From JAJYRX01 sp041655275 (GTDB taxonomy: Bacteria; Pseudomonadota; Gammaproteobacteria; Burkholderiales; Burkholderiaceae_B): DNA of 64,000 nucleotides. This document shows positions 1 to 8,026 of this stretch, piece after piece. The stretch is taken from the NCBI GenBank assembly GCA_041655275.1, contig JBBAFU010000009.1, forward strand, positions 1 to 64,000. The letters are read 5' to 3'. Numbering within the stretch: the stretch's first letter is position 1; each line of letters starts with the position of its first letter. A program made the translations under genes and the position numbers. A model generated the notes under the pieces. It worked only from the letters and a program-made list of their open reading frames with translations, did no database searches and was not told the DNA's origin.

Positions 1-1
1 C

Positions 2-94
2 TCGCGTCGTGCCTATGGCTTCAGGAATTTTGAGAATTACCGGCTGCGGGTCTTGGCCACGTGCGGCTGGGATGGTGTAATCAACAGGGTTTGA
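2..94 (+). pseudogene. 3' end of an ISL3-family transposase (left-truncated by the window)
   Basis: An open frame entering from the left edge reads RNFENYRLRVL and then stops at 92-94. This is the recognisable C-terminal signature of ISL3-family transposases. Only about 30 residues lie in the window, so it cannot be judged whether the element is intact upstream. The stop codon falls inside the first copy of a 58-bp tandem repeat that appears to contain the end of the element. The family call rests on motif memory only. Confidence 0.6.
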
Positions 95-205
95 TGAATG
101 CCCGTCCCCCGTTTGCGGGGTAGAGCCGGATGGTGTAATCAACAGGGTTTGATGAATGCCCGTCCCCCGTTTGCGGGGTAGAGCCCCCGTTTGCGGGGTA
201 GAGCC
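70..205. repeat. Tandem 58-bp repeat at the IS right end (two full copies plus a 20-bp third)
   Basis: Positions 70-127 and 128-185 are identical 58-bp units, and 186-205 repeats the last 20 bp of the unit. Each unit carries the last codons and stop of the transposase frame, then the GC-rich end ggggtagagcc, whose complement starts GGCTCTACCCC and looks like an ISL3-type terminal inverted repeat. Each copy also contains a small hairpin, CCCCG-TTTG-CGGGG (107-120 in copy one). The arrangement suggests slippage or aborted transposition at the element end. The hairpins may also help stop transcripts arriving from tRNA-Ser on the minus strand. Confidence 0.85.
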
Positions 206-220
206 CGATATTCATTCTGG

Positions 221-310
221 CGGAGATGGAGGGATTCGAACCCTCGATGCGGGTATAAGCCGCATGCTCCCTTAGCAGGGGAGTACCTTCAACCACTCGG
301 CCACATCTCC
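221..310 (-). tRNA. tRNA-Ser (anticodon GCT)
   Basis: On the minus strand the sequence begins GGAGATG and ends CATCTCC plus a G discriminator, giving a perfect seven-base-pair acceptor stem. The anticodon loop CTGCTAA presents GCT, which reads AGC/AGU serine codons. A long variable arm, as expected for class II tRNA-Ser, and a TTCGAAT T-loop are visible. The length is 90 nt with no encoded CCA. It lies 24 nt downstream of the lysC stop on the same strand, so it may be co-transcribed with that operon. Confidence 0.97.
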
Positions 311-334
311 AAATCAGGCCGACATTCTAGCACA

Positions 335-1603
335 TCAATCCGCAGTCTCCGGACGGTCCTGGTCCAGCTCGAAGGCCTTGTGCAGGGCGCGTACTGCCAG
401 TTCCATGTACTTGTCGTTGATGATGACCGAAGTCTTGATCTCGCTGGTGCTGATCATCTGGATATTGATGCCTTCCTCAGCCAGGGTGCGGAACATCAGG
501 CTGGCCACGCCCACGTGGCTGCGCATGCCGATGCCGACGATGGACACCTTGCAGACCTTGTCATCGAAGATGGTGCTGCGCGCACCGACAGCGGGCCCGA
601 TCTGGGTTTCCAGCAGCTCATGCGTGCGCTCGGCATCGTTACGGTTGACGGTGAAGGAAAAGTCGGTCGTGCCGTCCACCGACTGGTTCTGCAGAATCAT
701 GTCCACATCGATGTTGGCGGCCGCAACCGGGCCCAGGATGGCATAGGCAACGCCGGGCGTGTCGGGCACACCCAGCAGGGTGAACTTGGCCTCGTCACGG
801 CTGAAGGCGATGCCGGATACTACGGCGGCTTCCATTTGCAGATCTTCCTCGTAAGTAATCAGGGTGCCCGATACCTTCTCCTCCTCGATGGGGATCAGGG
901 GGTCGGTCAGGGATGACAGCACACGCAGGGGAACGCGATACTTTCCGGCGAATTCAACGGCGCGTATCTGCAGGATCTTGGAACCCAGCGATGCGAGCTC
1001 CAGCATTTCCTCGAAGGAGATGACGCGCATGCGGCGGGCTTCGGGCACCACTCTGGGATCCGTTGTATATACACCGTCCACATCTGTGAAGATCAGGCAT
1101 TCATCGGCGCCCAGGGCGGCGGCCACGGCCACAGCAGAAGTATCCGAACCGCCCCGCCCCAGCGTGGTGATGTGGCCATCCTCATCAACACCCTGGAATC
1201 CCGTGATGACGACCACGCGACCGGCATTCAGATCGGCGCGCACGCGCGCATCATCGATATTGCGGATACGGGCCTTGGTATGCGCGGAATCGGTGCGCAC
1301 CGCCACCTGCCAGCCGGCGTAGCTGCGCGCCGGAACGCCCTGCTCCATGAGCGCCATGGCCAGCAGGGCGCTGCTGGCCTGCTCGCCCGTGGCGGCCAGC
1401 ATGTCCTGCTCACGCGGATCGGGATGTCCGGAAATGTCGTGCGCCAGTGCCAGCAGGCGATTCGTCTCGCCCGCCATCGCGGAAGGCACCACCACAACCT
1501 GATGGCCGGCGGCATGCCATTTGGCCACGCGCTGCGCCACGTTCTGTATGCGCTCGACCGAGCCCATGGAGGTACCGCCATACTTCTGGACAATCAAAGA
1601 CAT
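335..1603 (-). CDS. lysC: Aspartate kinase
   Basis: This 422-residue enzyme phosphorylates L-aspartate, the first step towards lysine, threonine and methionine. The protein opens MSLIVQKYGGTSMGS, with the KYGGTS motif of the amino-acid kinase fold, and has the catalytic region GFQGVDEDG and FTDVDGVYTTDP. Two ACT regulatory domains fill roughly residues 265-420. The ATG at 1603 is preferred over a longer reading beginning at 1654, because the family always starts next to the KYGGTS motif. It is the last protein gene of a minus-strand run after tilS. The ACT domains imply feedback control by lysine and/or threonine, as is usual for the monofunctional beta-proteobacterial enzyme. Confidence 0.96.
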   Translation of the reverse strand: MSLIVQKYGGTSMGSVERIQNVAQRVAKWHAAGHQVVVVPSAMAGETNRLLALAHDISGHPDPREQDMLAATGEQASSALLAMALMEQGVPARSYAGWQVAVRTDSAHTKARIRNIDDARVRADLNAGRVVVITGFQGVDEDGHITTLGRGGSDTSAVAVAAALGADECLIFTDVDGVYTTDPRVVPEARRMRVISFEEMLELASLGSKILQIRAVEFAGKYRVPLRVLSSLTDPLIPIEEEKVSGTLITYEEDLQMEAAVVSGIAFSRDEAKFTLLGVPDTPGVAYAILGPVAAANIDVDMILQNQSVDGTTDFSFTVNRNDAERTHELLETQIGPAVGARSTIFDDKVCKVSIVGIGMRSHVGVASLMFRTLAEEGINIQMISTSEIKTSVIINDKYMELAVRALHKAFELDQDRPETAD

Positions 1604-1670
1604 GGTGTGAAGAGTTCCGGAAAATACGCTGGCCTGGTGCACTTCAGGCAACAAAAACAGGCCATTTTAA

Positions 1671-2717
1671 CTATTTTTCCGACTGCGGGTGAGGCGGAGT
1701 TTGTGCCGTCTCGAGCAGCACGCGCCCGCGCCGGCAGACAATCCATACCCGGTCGTGACGCAGGCGCATGGCCCGATCGTGGCCCAGCGCGTGCAGCCTG
1801 CGCAACTGACGCATCAGCTCGTCCAGACGGGCCTGGGTGGGCGCGCGCTGGCCCTGGCGCGCCAGCCAGTAGCGCAGGACCTGCGCCTGGCGTGCGGGGC
1901 TGAGCTGACGCCACGCAGCCAGAGAAAAACTGCCATCGCCGGCATCAGGCGCCAGCTGTTCCAGATCGGCACTGGCCATTTCTTCGAGCAGCGAAGCGGT
2001 CTGGGCGGCCAGGCGGGCGTGCCGGCCCAGGATGCGCTGCCAGCCCGGCCAGCGCTCGTCGAGCGCGGGGGCCAGACGTTCTCGCACGGCGCTGCGCGTG
2101 TAGTCATGCTGCGTGTTGCTGGGATCGTGAACGGCCAGCCAGCCGCTGTCCATCTGAAAGCGCTGCAAAGCCTGCAGGATGTCCAGCCGGTCAACATCCA
2201 GCCATGGCCGCAGGCAGACGATGCCGTTGCGCGCGCTCACCGGTGCCATGGCGGCCAGGCCCGTCGGACCGCTGCCGCGCAGCAGGCGCAGCAATACCGT
2301 CTCGGCCTGATCGCCGCTATGGTGGGCCAGCAGCAGGTGATCCAGGCCCAGCGCGGCCATCATGGCATCCAGCGCGGCATAGCGGGCAGTGCGCGCCGCC
2401 GCCTCCAGACCCTTGCCGCTGTCCCTGTCCACACGCACGCGACGGCTGTGGCAGGGCAGGCCCAGGATGAGTCCGAGCTGGTGCACGCGCGTGCGCCAGG
2501 CATCGGCCGGCGCCTGCAACCCGTGATGAATGTGAAGAAGATGCGGCTTTTTTCCCTGCTCGTGCGCCAGCTGTGCAAGGCTGACGGCAAGCATGGCGGA
2601 ATCGGGTCCGCCGCTCAGGGCAAGGGCCGTGCGATCAAGACAGGCACCGGCATCGGCCAGCGCATCGCGCAGCGGCCGCAGCAGGCGCTGCGCCCCCTCG
2701 CTCGCCCCAGTGTTCAA
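1671..2717 (-). CDS. tilS: tRNA(Ile)-lysidine synthase
   Basis: TilS attaches lysine to C34 of tRNA-Ile(CAU) in an ATP-dependent reaction, converting its decoding from AUG to AUA. The N-terminal PP-loop motif SGGPDS (about residue 35) and the downstream LLLAHHSGDQAETVLLRLLRG stretch, here recognised by HHSGDQAET, are diagnostic. At 348 residues it is in the shorter range of the family. The start is a TTG overlapping the accA stop by four bases (TTGA), which indicates translational coupling. No other start lies upstream of the PP-loop. A 67-nt gap separates it from lysC. Confidence 0.93.
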   Translation of the reverse strand: MNTGASEGAQRLLRPLRDALADAGACLDRTALALSGGPDSAMLAVSLAQLAHEQGKKPHLLHIHHGLQAPADAWRTRVHQLGLILGLPCHSRRVRVDRDSGKGLEAAARTARYAALDAMMAALGLDHLLLAHHSGDQAETVLLRLLRGSGPTGLAAMAPVSARNGIVCLRPWLDVDRLDILQALQRFQMDSGWLAVHDPSNTQHDYTRSAVRERLAPALDERWPGWQRILGRHARLAAQTASLLEEMASADLEQLAPDAGDGSFSLAAWRQLSPARQAQVLRYWLARQGQRAPTQARLDELMRQLRRLHALGHDRAMRLRHDRVWIVCRRGRVLLETAQTPPHPQSEK

Positions 2718-3676
2718 CTGTTTTCCTGAAACTGCCCGTAGGCCAGCAGGCGCTGCAGGCGGCGCTCGAGCAGCGCGTCGGTTTCCATGGCGCCCACTTC
2801 GCGCAGGGCGTCCTCCAGGGCGCGCTCAAGCTGACGCGCCATGGTTTCCGGATCGCGATGCGCTGCGCCTACGGGCTCGTTCACGATGCGATCGACAAGT
2901 CCCATCTCCTTGAGCCGCGGCGCGGTGATGGCCAGGGCATCGGCGGCGGCCGGTGCCTTGTCGGCGCTGCGCCAGAGAATGGAGGCACAACCTTCGGGCG
3001 AGATGACGGCATAGGTGGAAAACTGCAGCATCATGACCACATCGCCCACGGCAATCGCCAGCGCGCCGCCGGAGCCGCCTTCACCGATGATGGTGGTGAT
3101 GATGGGCACGCGCAGCTCGGCCATGGTATAGAGATTGCGCCCTATGGCCTCGGACTGGCCGCGCTCCTCGGCACCGATGCCGGGATAGGCGCCGGGGGTA
3201 TCCACAAACGTGAAGACGGGCAGTGCGAATTTTTCCGCCATGCGCATCAGTCGCAGGGCCTTGCGATAGCCTTCGGGACGCGGCATGCCGAAGTTGCGCC
3301 AGGCACGCTCGCGCGTGTCGCGCCCCTTCTGGTGGCCGATGACCATGCAGGGGCGCCCCTGAAAGCGCGCCAGCCCGCCCACGATGGCCGGGTCGTCGGC
3401 ATACATGCGGTCGCCATGCAGCTCGCGGAAGTCCGTGAAGATGGCCTGAATGTAATCCAGCGTGTACGGGCGCAGGGGATGGCGCGCCACCTGGGCCACC
3501 TGCCAGGGCGTCAGCTTGGCGTAGATGTTGCGCGCCAGCGTCTGATTCTTCTGCTGCAGCCGGTTGATCTCTTCCGAGATGTCCACGGCAGAATCCGTCT
3601 GTACATAACGCAGCTCCTCGATCTTGCCTTCCAGCTCGGCGAGTGCCTGTTCAAATTCCAGAAAGGGTTTACGCAT
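2714..3676 (-). CDS. accA: Acetyl-CoA carboxylase carboxyltransferase subunit alpha
   Basis: AccA is the alpha half of the carboxyltransferase that moves the carboxyl group from biotin-BCCP to acetyl-CoA to make malonyl-CoA for fatty acid synthesis. The protein starts MRKPFLEFEQ, matching the family N-terminus, and has the crotonase-fold elements GDRMYADDPAI and GEGGSGGALAI. The ATG at 3676 gives about 320 residues, the normal length. A TTG at 3691 would add five residues (MDKHL) and cannot be excluded. It sits 24 nt downstream of the glycosylase gene and overlaps tilS by four bases. Confidence 0.96.
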   Translation of the reverse strand: MRKPFLEFEQALAELEGKIEELRYVQTDSAVDISEEINRLQQKNQTLARNIYAKLTPWQVAQVARHPLRPYTLDYIQAIFTDFRELHGDRMYADDPAIVGGLARFQGRPCMVIGHQKGRDTRERAWRNFGMPRPEGYRKALRLMRMAEKFALPVFTFVDTPGAYPGIGAEERGQSEAIGRNLYTMAELRVPIITTIIGEGGSGGALAIAVGDVVMMLQFSTYAVISPEGCASILWRSADKAPAAADALAITAPRLKEMGLVDRIVNEPVGAAHRDPETMARQLERALEDALREVGAMETDALLERRLQRLLAYGQFQENS

Positions 3677-3700
3677 GAGGTGTTTGTCCAAAGGGGCGAT

Positions 3701-4342
3701 CTAGTAGCGGACCGAGGCCGGATCAAGGCTGCGCCACAGATGCCAGGCGGCCACGGTGCGCCAGGGCGACCATGCCTGGGCGACTTCCCGCGCCTCGAAA
3801 CGGGACACCGGCTCACCGCTGAAGTAGTGTAGCGAAATTGCTTTCAGCAGACCTGCATCATCCAGTGGCAGGACATCGGGGCGCTGCAGATGAAAAATCA
3901 GGAACATCTCGGCCGTCCAGCGTCCGACACCGCGAATCTTGCCCAGCTGCACGATGGCCGCCTCATCATCCAGGGCCTGCCAGTCGGGCGGCTGCTGCGC
4001 CCACTCCCCGGTGAAGCGCCCGGCCAGGGCGCGGATGTAATCGGCCTTGCGCCGGGGCAGGCAATCAAGACCGGTGCGCGCATCCAGCGCCTGCACTGCC
4101 TCGGGGCCTGGATTCGGGTGGCCACAGGCCTGTTCGAAGCGCTGCCAGGCCTGTTCGGCCGAGCGCGTCGACAGCTGCTGGCTGATGATGATGCGCGCCA
4201 GGCTGGTGAAGGCCGGCACAGGCACGCCGAGCGAGGCGCCCGCATGCTGCGGCACCAGTCGGCGCAGGATGCGGTCGCGGCGCTGCAGATGGCGCACGGC
4301 CTCGGCCCAGTAGTGCGGCTGTCCGGACGCTGTCCCTGTCAC
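3701..4342 (-). CDS. DNA-3-methyladenine glycosylase II, AlkA type
   Basis: This base-excision repair enzyme would remove alkylated purines from DNA. The 213-residue product has a helix-hairpin-helix (LGKIRGVGRWTAEM) followed by PLDDAGL, which carries the catalytic aspartate of the HhH-GPD superfamily. SLARIIISQQLSTRSA near the N-terminus is the usual first helix pair. It lacks the Ada/AlkA N-terminal domain of the long E. coli enzyme, matching the short form. The frame stays open further upstream inside cysS, but that part is antisense-like. The GTG at 4342, 13 nt after the cysS stop and behind a G-rich ribosome site, is the first sensible start. Confidence 0.88.
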   Translation of the reverse strand: MTGTASGQPHYWAEAVRHLQRRDRILRRLVPQHAGASLGVPVPAFTSLARIIISQQLSTRSAEQAWQRFEQACGHPNPGPEAVQALDARTGLDCLPRRKADYIRALAGRFTGEWAQQPPDWQALDDEAAIVQLGKIRGVGRWTAEMFLIFHLQRPDVLPLDDAGLLKAISLHYFSGEPVSRFEAREVAQAWSPWRTVAAWHLWRSLDPASVRY

Positions 4343-4355
4343 GCCCCGCCCCGCC

Positions 4356-5813
4356 TCAGGCCCGACGCCATTGCGTACGGCCACCGGGTTTATCCTCCAG
4401 GATGATCCCCTGGCTGCGCAAGGTGTCGCGGATGCGGTCGGCCTCTGCAAAATCGCGCCTGTCCTTGGCGTCCTGGCGCTTCTGCAGCGCGACTTCGATC
4501 TGTTCGGGAGCAAGGCCGCTGCCATCCGACACTGACCGGGCGTCCTTCTGATAGCGCGTGGGCGAGCGCAGATAGACTGCAGGTTCCGTCTGCAACAGGC
4601 CGAGCACCCCGCCCAAGGCGTGCAACAAGCCGCTGGCTGCGCCATCCTGATCGCGGTTGGCGCGCTGGGCCAGCTCGAACAGCACGGCCACGGCACCGGC
4701 TGTATTGAAGTCATCATCCATCGCCGCACGGAAGGCACGCGCATCGGCCTGCTCCCAGTCGATATCCACCGGCTGCGGCGGCACATTGTGCAGGGTCTGG
4801 TAGAGCCGATCCAGCGCATTCTGCGCATCGAACAGATTGTCGGGTGCGTAATTCTGCGGGCTGCGGTAATGGTTGCGCACGATGAAGAAGCGCAGCATCT
4901 CCGCCTCGCGCGGGTTGGCCGTGTAATCGGCACGCTGCGGATCGATGCTCGCCGGATCGCCCACGGTTTCCCGTATGGTCATGAAGTTGCCCAGGGACTT
5001 GGACATCTTGTCATCGTCCACCATCAGCGGACCGCAGTGCATCCAGGTGTTTGCCATGCGGCCGCCGAAAGCGCCTTCGGACTGGGCGATCTCGTTCTCG
5101 TGATGGGGAAACTTGAGGTCGGGGCCGCCGCCATGGATGTCCAGCGGCAGACCCAGCAGGGCCCAACTCATGGCGGAGCATTCAATATGCCAGCCGGGCC
5201 GGCCGCGGCCGTAGTCGGACTCCCAGATGGACTCCTCGGGCTCATCGGGCTTGGCCGCCTTCCAGAGCACGAAATCCAGCGGATCGCGCTTGGCACTGCC
5301 CACCGCGACACGCTCGCCGGCGCGCAGGTCATCCAGACTCTTGCCCGAGAGCTTGCCGTATTCGGGAAAATTGCGCACGGCAAAGTTCACATCACCGTCA
5401 TCGGCCTGATAGGCCAGATCCTTCTCCTCCAGGCGGCGGATGATCTCGAGCATCTGTGGCACATGGCCCGTGGCGCGCGGCTCGGCATCGGGCGCTTCGA
5501 CGCCCAGCGCCCGCTCATCGGCGTGCATGGCATCGGTGAAGAAGCCGGTGACCTCGGAAAGCCGGCGCCCTTCCTGCACGGCACGGCGGATGATCTTGTC
5601 GTCGATATCGGTGATGTTGCGCACGTATTTCAGCTCATAGCCGCTGATACGCAGCCAGCGCGCCACGACATCGAAGCTGACGAGCATGCGGGCATGGCCC
5701 AGGTGACAGAAATCGTAGACTGTCATGCCGCAGACATACATGCGCACGCGGCCGGGTTCGACGGGGGCAAAGGGCTCTTTGCGACGGGAAAGGGTGTTAT
5801 AAATGGCCAGCAT
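4356..5813 (-). CDS. cysS: Cysteinyl-tRNA synthetase
   Basis: This class I aminoacyl-tRNA synthetase charges tRNA-Cys. The HIGH motif appears as HLGH in DFCHLGHAR, the KMSKS loop is exact (DDKMSKSLGN), and zinc ligands are visible as CGMTVYD, IECSAMSW and PHHENE. At 485 residues it is the usual length. The ATG at 5813 gives MLAIYNTL, the standard N-terminus; a GTG nine bases earlier is an alternative with a closer AGGA. The gene heads a minus-strand series that continues through the glycosylase, accA, tilS and lysC. It is divergent from the TPR gene at 5949. Confidence 0.96.
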   Translation of the reverse strand: MLAIYNTLSRRKEPFAPVEPGRVRMYVCGMTVYDFCHLGHARMLVSFDVVARWLRISGYELKYVRNITDIDDKIIRRAVQEGRRLSEVTGFFTDAMHADERALGVEAPDAEPRATGHVPQMLEIIRRLEEKDLAYQADDGDVNFAVRNFPEYGKLSGKSLDDLRAGERVAVGSAKRDPLDFVLWKAAKPDEPEESIWESDYGRGRPGWHIECSAMSWALLGLPLDIHGGGPDLKFPHHENEIAQSEGAFGGRMANTWMHCGPLMVDDDKMSKSLGNFMTIRETVGDPASIDPQRADYTANPREAEMLRFFIVRNHYRSPQNYAPDNLFDAQNALDRLYQTLHNVPPQPVDIDWEQADARAFRAAMDDDFNTAGAVAVLFELAQRANRDQDGAASGLLHALGGVLGLLQTEPAVYLRSPTRYQKDARSVSDGSGLAPEQIEVALQKRQDAKDRRDFAEADRIRDTLRSQGIILEDKPGGRTQWRRA

Positions 5814-5948
5814 GCGCTGCACTTGTCCTGATCAGGGGTGAACGGCGGACCTGATGTGGCCACCGGCGGTTCTACGTTAAACTGCTGGGAATTCCAGACA
5901 GGTTCCGTGCCTGTACGGGCGGTCAAACAGTATAGCAAGCCAGCATCC

Positions 5949-6593
5949 ATGTCCTTGTTACGCATCATTCCACTTTCACTGCTTCTGGCGCTGCCGGCCG
6001 GCGCCCGGGCTCAAGTGCCGGCCGTCGCCAACGATTCGCCTTTTTACGAAGAGGCCCCGGCGGAAGGCGGCTGGAAGGCGCTGGCGAAAACGCTGGACCG
6101 GCTGGCGCCCAGTGTGGATACTCGCCTGCCCCTGACGCCTTCTCAGATTACCGACCGCATCGAAGCCATGCTGAACAGCGGCCAGACGGATCAGGCGCTG
6201 GAGGCCATCGCCCGGCGCCGGGCGCAGGTCGGCCAGTCGCAGCAGCCCGGTACGGATGTACAGCTGATGTTTCTTGAAGGTCGCGCGCTGGCGCAGGCCG
6301 GACGCCACACTGAGGCCATTGATCACTATCAGCACATGGTGCAGTACTACCCCGAGCTGCCGGAACCCTGGAACAATCTGGCATCGGAGTATGTGCAGCA
6401 GGGCCGGCTCGATCTGGCCGAACGCGCCCTGGAATCGGCACTGGCAAACAATCCGCAATACGCCACGGCACGGCTCAACCTGGGCATGGTCCAGTTGATG
6501 CGCGCCCGTGAAACCCTCAACCTGGCGGCGCAGCTGGGGGCACCCGGCGCCGACGCCCTTCTCGCGGCCACCACCCGCATCCTGCAACCCTGA
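5949..6593 (+). CDS. Exported tetratricopeptide repeat protein
   Basis: The 214-residue product starts with a cleavable signal (MSLLRIIPLSLLLALPAGARA-Q), so it is probably periplasmic. Residues from about 55 onward contain TPR-like helix pairs, clearest in EGRALAQAGRHTEAIDHYQH and NNLASEYVQQGRLDLAERA. Such repeats mediate protein-protein contacts; no enzymatic motif is visible. It stands immediately upstream of the cyclophilin gene with a 7-nt gap, so the two are probably co-transcribed. That suggests an envelope folding or assembly role, which is inference only. Confidence 0.85.
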   Translation: MSLLRIIPLSLLLALPAGARAQVPAVANDSPFYEEAPAEGGWKALAKTLDRLAPSVDTRLPLTPSQITDRIEAMLNSGQTDQALEAIARRRAQVGQSQQPGTDVQLMFLEGRALAQAGRHTEAIDHYQHMVQYYPELPEPWNNLASEYVQQGRLDLAERALESALANNPQYATARLNLGMVQLMRARETLNLAAQLGAPGADALLAATTRILQP

Positions 6594-6600
6594 ATCCGAC

Positions 6601-7248
6601 ATGTCAGCTTTCACCCTCTTTCCGGGGCTGAGCGGCCTGCGCCATGCAATGCTGGCCGGCTGCCTGGCCAGCCTCATGGTCGTGCCGGCCACCGGCGCGC
6701 TCGCACAAACCCGATCCACCCCTCAACAAGGTAATTCCATGACTGCTTCTCCCCGCGTCCTGCTGCAGACCAGCCAGGGCAACATCACGCTTGAACTGGA
6801 TGCCGAAAAAGCCCCGGTCACGGTCGAAAACTTCCTGACCTATGTGCGCGACGGCTTCTTCGACGGCACCATCTTTCACCGTGTCATCGACAACTTCATG
6901 ATTCAGGGCGGCGGTTTCGATGCGGCCATGAAGCAGAAGCCCACGCGCGATGCCATCGAGAACGAAGCCAACAACGGGCTGAAGAACGACACCTACACGA
7001 TTGCCATGGCACGCACGAATGATCCGCATTCCGCCACGGCGCAGTTCTTCATCAACGTGTCCGACAATGCCTTCCTGAATCACACCGCGCCCACGGCCAA
7101 CGGCTGGGGCTATGCGGTCTTCGGCAAGGTGGTCGAAGGCATGGAGACGGTGGACAAGATCAAGACCGTCAAGACCGGCAACAAGGGCTTCCACCAGGAT
7201 GTGCCCGTCGATAACATCGTCATCGAGCAGGCCAGCCTGCTTGATTGA
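6601..7248 (+). CDS. Peptidyl-prolyl cis-trans isomerase, cyclophilin type (two possible starts)
   Basis: A cyclophilin that isomerises proline peptide bonds. The core has FHRVIDNFMIQGGGF, QFFINVSDN and GYAVFGKVVEGM, including the catalytic arginine of FHRVI. The frame opens at 6601 with a convincing signal peptide ending GALA-Q (about residue 36), which would export the protein. A second ATG at 6739 begins MTASPRVLLQTSQGN, the normal N-terminus of cytosolic PpiB, and has its own AAGG ribosome site inside the coding sequence. The gene may therefore make both a periplasmic and a cytosolic form, or be a fusion of a ppiA signal with ppiB. Relatives usually carry two adjacent cyclophilin genes here. 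It overlaps lpxH by 8 nt. Confidence 0.92.
   Translation: MSAFTLFPGLSGLRHAMLAGCLASLMVVPATGALAQTRSTPQQGNSMTASPRVLLQTSQGNITLELDAEKAPVTVENFLTYVRDGFFDGTIFHRVIDNFMIQGGGFDAAMKQKPTRDAIENEANNGLKNDTYTIAMARTNDPHSATAQFFINVSDNAFLNHTAPTANGWGYAVFGKVVEGMETVDKIKTVKTGNKGFHQDVPVDNIVIEQASLLD
6728..6741 (+). promoter_or_regulatory. Internal ribosome binding site and second start of the cyclophilin gene
   Basis: AAGG at 6728-6731 lies seven bases before the ATG at 6739. This ATG starts the residues expected of a cytosolic PpiB. The site sits within the longer frame that begins at 6601 and would allow an unexported isoform. Whether it is used cannot be told from sequence. Confidence 0.5.
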
Positions 7249-8026
7249 TCTGCCGGCGCCGGGAAGGCTCTGGCTGGCAGCCGATCTGCATCTGTCGGAA
7301 CGGTCGCCCGGCACCAACCAGGCCTTCCTGCGGTTCCTGGAACAGGCGTCGCAGGATTGCGATGCCCTCTTTCTGGTGGGCGACATCTTCGACGCCTGGG
7401 TGGGTGATGACCTTGCCCTGCATGAACCGCCGCCATGGATGGTGCCGCTGCTTGCGGGCCTCCGAAGCTGCGCTGCCCGCTGCCGCCTCTATCTGGGCCG
7501 GGGCAACCGTGATTTCCTCATGGGCGAAGCACTCACCGATGCACTGGGCGCACATCTGCTGCCCGAACGGGTGCGCCTGCACACCGATGACGGCCCGGTA
7601 TTGCTTTCGCACGGCGATGAATACTGCACCGCCGATCACGCCTATCAGCGCTTTCGTCGCCTGGTACGCACGCCCTGGGTGCAGAAGGCTTTCCTGTCTC
7701 TGGGCCGGCCTGCGCGCCTGGCCATCGCGCGCTGGGCACGCCGGCGCAGCCAGCGTGCGGGACGACACAAGCCTGCGCCCATCATGGATGTCCAGCCGGA
7801 TGCCATCGTGGCCGCGCTGCGTGCCGCCGACTGCCGGCTGATGGTGCATGGCCATACACACCGGCCGGCGGAACACCTGCTGGACATCGATGGCCGGGTA
7901 CACCGGCGCATCGTGCTGGACGACTGGGATCTGGATGATGCGCGCAAGCCGCGCGGCGGCTGGCTCGAAATCAGTGCCGACGGCGTACGCCGCCGTCAAT
8001 CCAAAGACATTGCATCGGGCAGCTGA
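7241..8026 (+). CDS. lpxH: UDP-2,3-diacylglucosamine diphosphatase
   Basis: LpxH hydrolyses UDP-2,3-diacylglucosamine to lipid X in lipid A synthesis, at the inner face of the cytoplasmic membrane. The calcineurin-type metal site is complete: DLHLS, GDIFDAWVGDD, GRGNRDF, LSHGDEYC and HGHTHRP. The product is 261 residues. The only plausible start before the DLHLS motif is TTG at 7241, which overlaps the cyclophilin stop by eight bases. Its 3' end overlaps the convergent TerC/CorC gene by 31 bases. Confidence 0.94.
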   Translation: MIDLPAPGRLWLAADLHLSERSPGTNQAFLRFLEQASQDCDALFLVGDIFDAWVGDDLALHEPPPWMVPLLAGLRSCAARCRLYLGRGNRDFLMGEALTDALGAHLLPERVRLHTDDGPVLLSHGDEYCTADHAYQRFRRLVRTPWVQKAFLSLGRPARLAIARWARRRSQRAGRHKPAPIMDVQPDAIVAALRAADCRLMVHGHTHRPAEHLLDIDGRVHRRIVLDDWDLDDARKPRGGWLEISADGVRRRQSKDIASGS

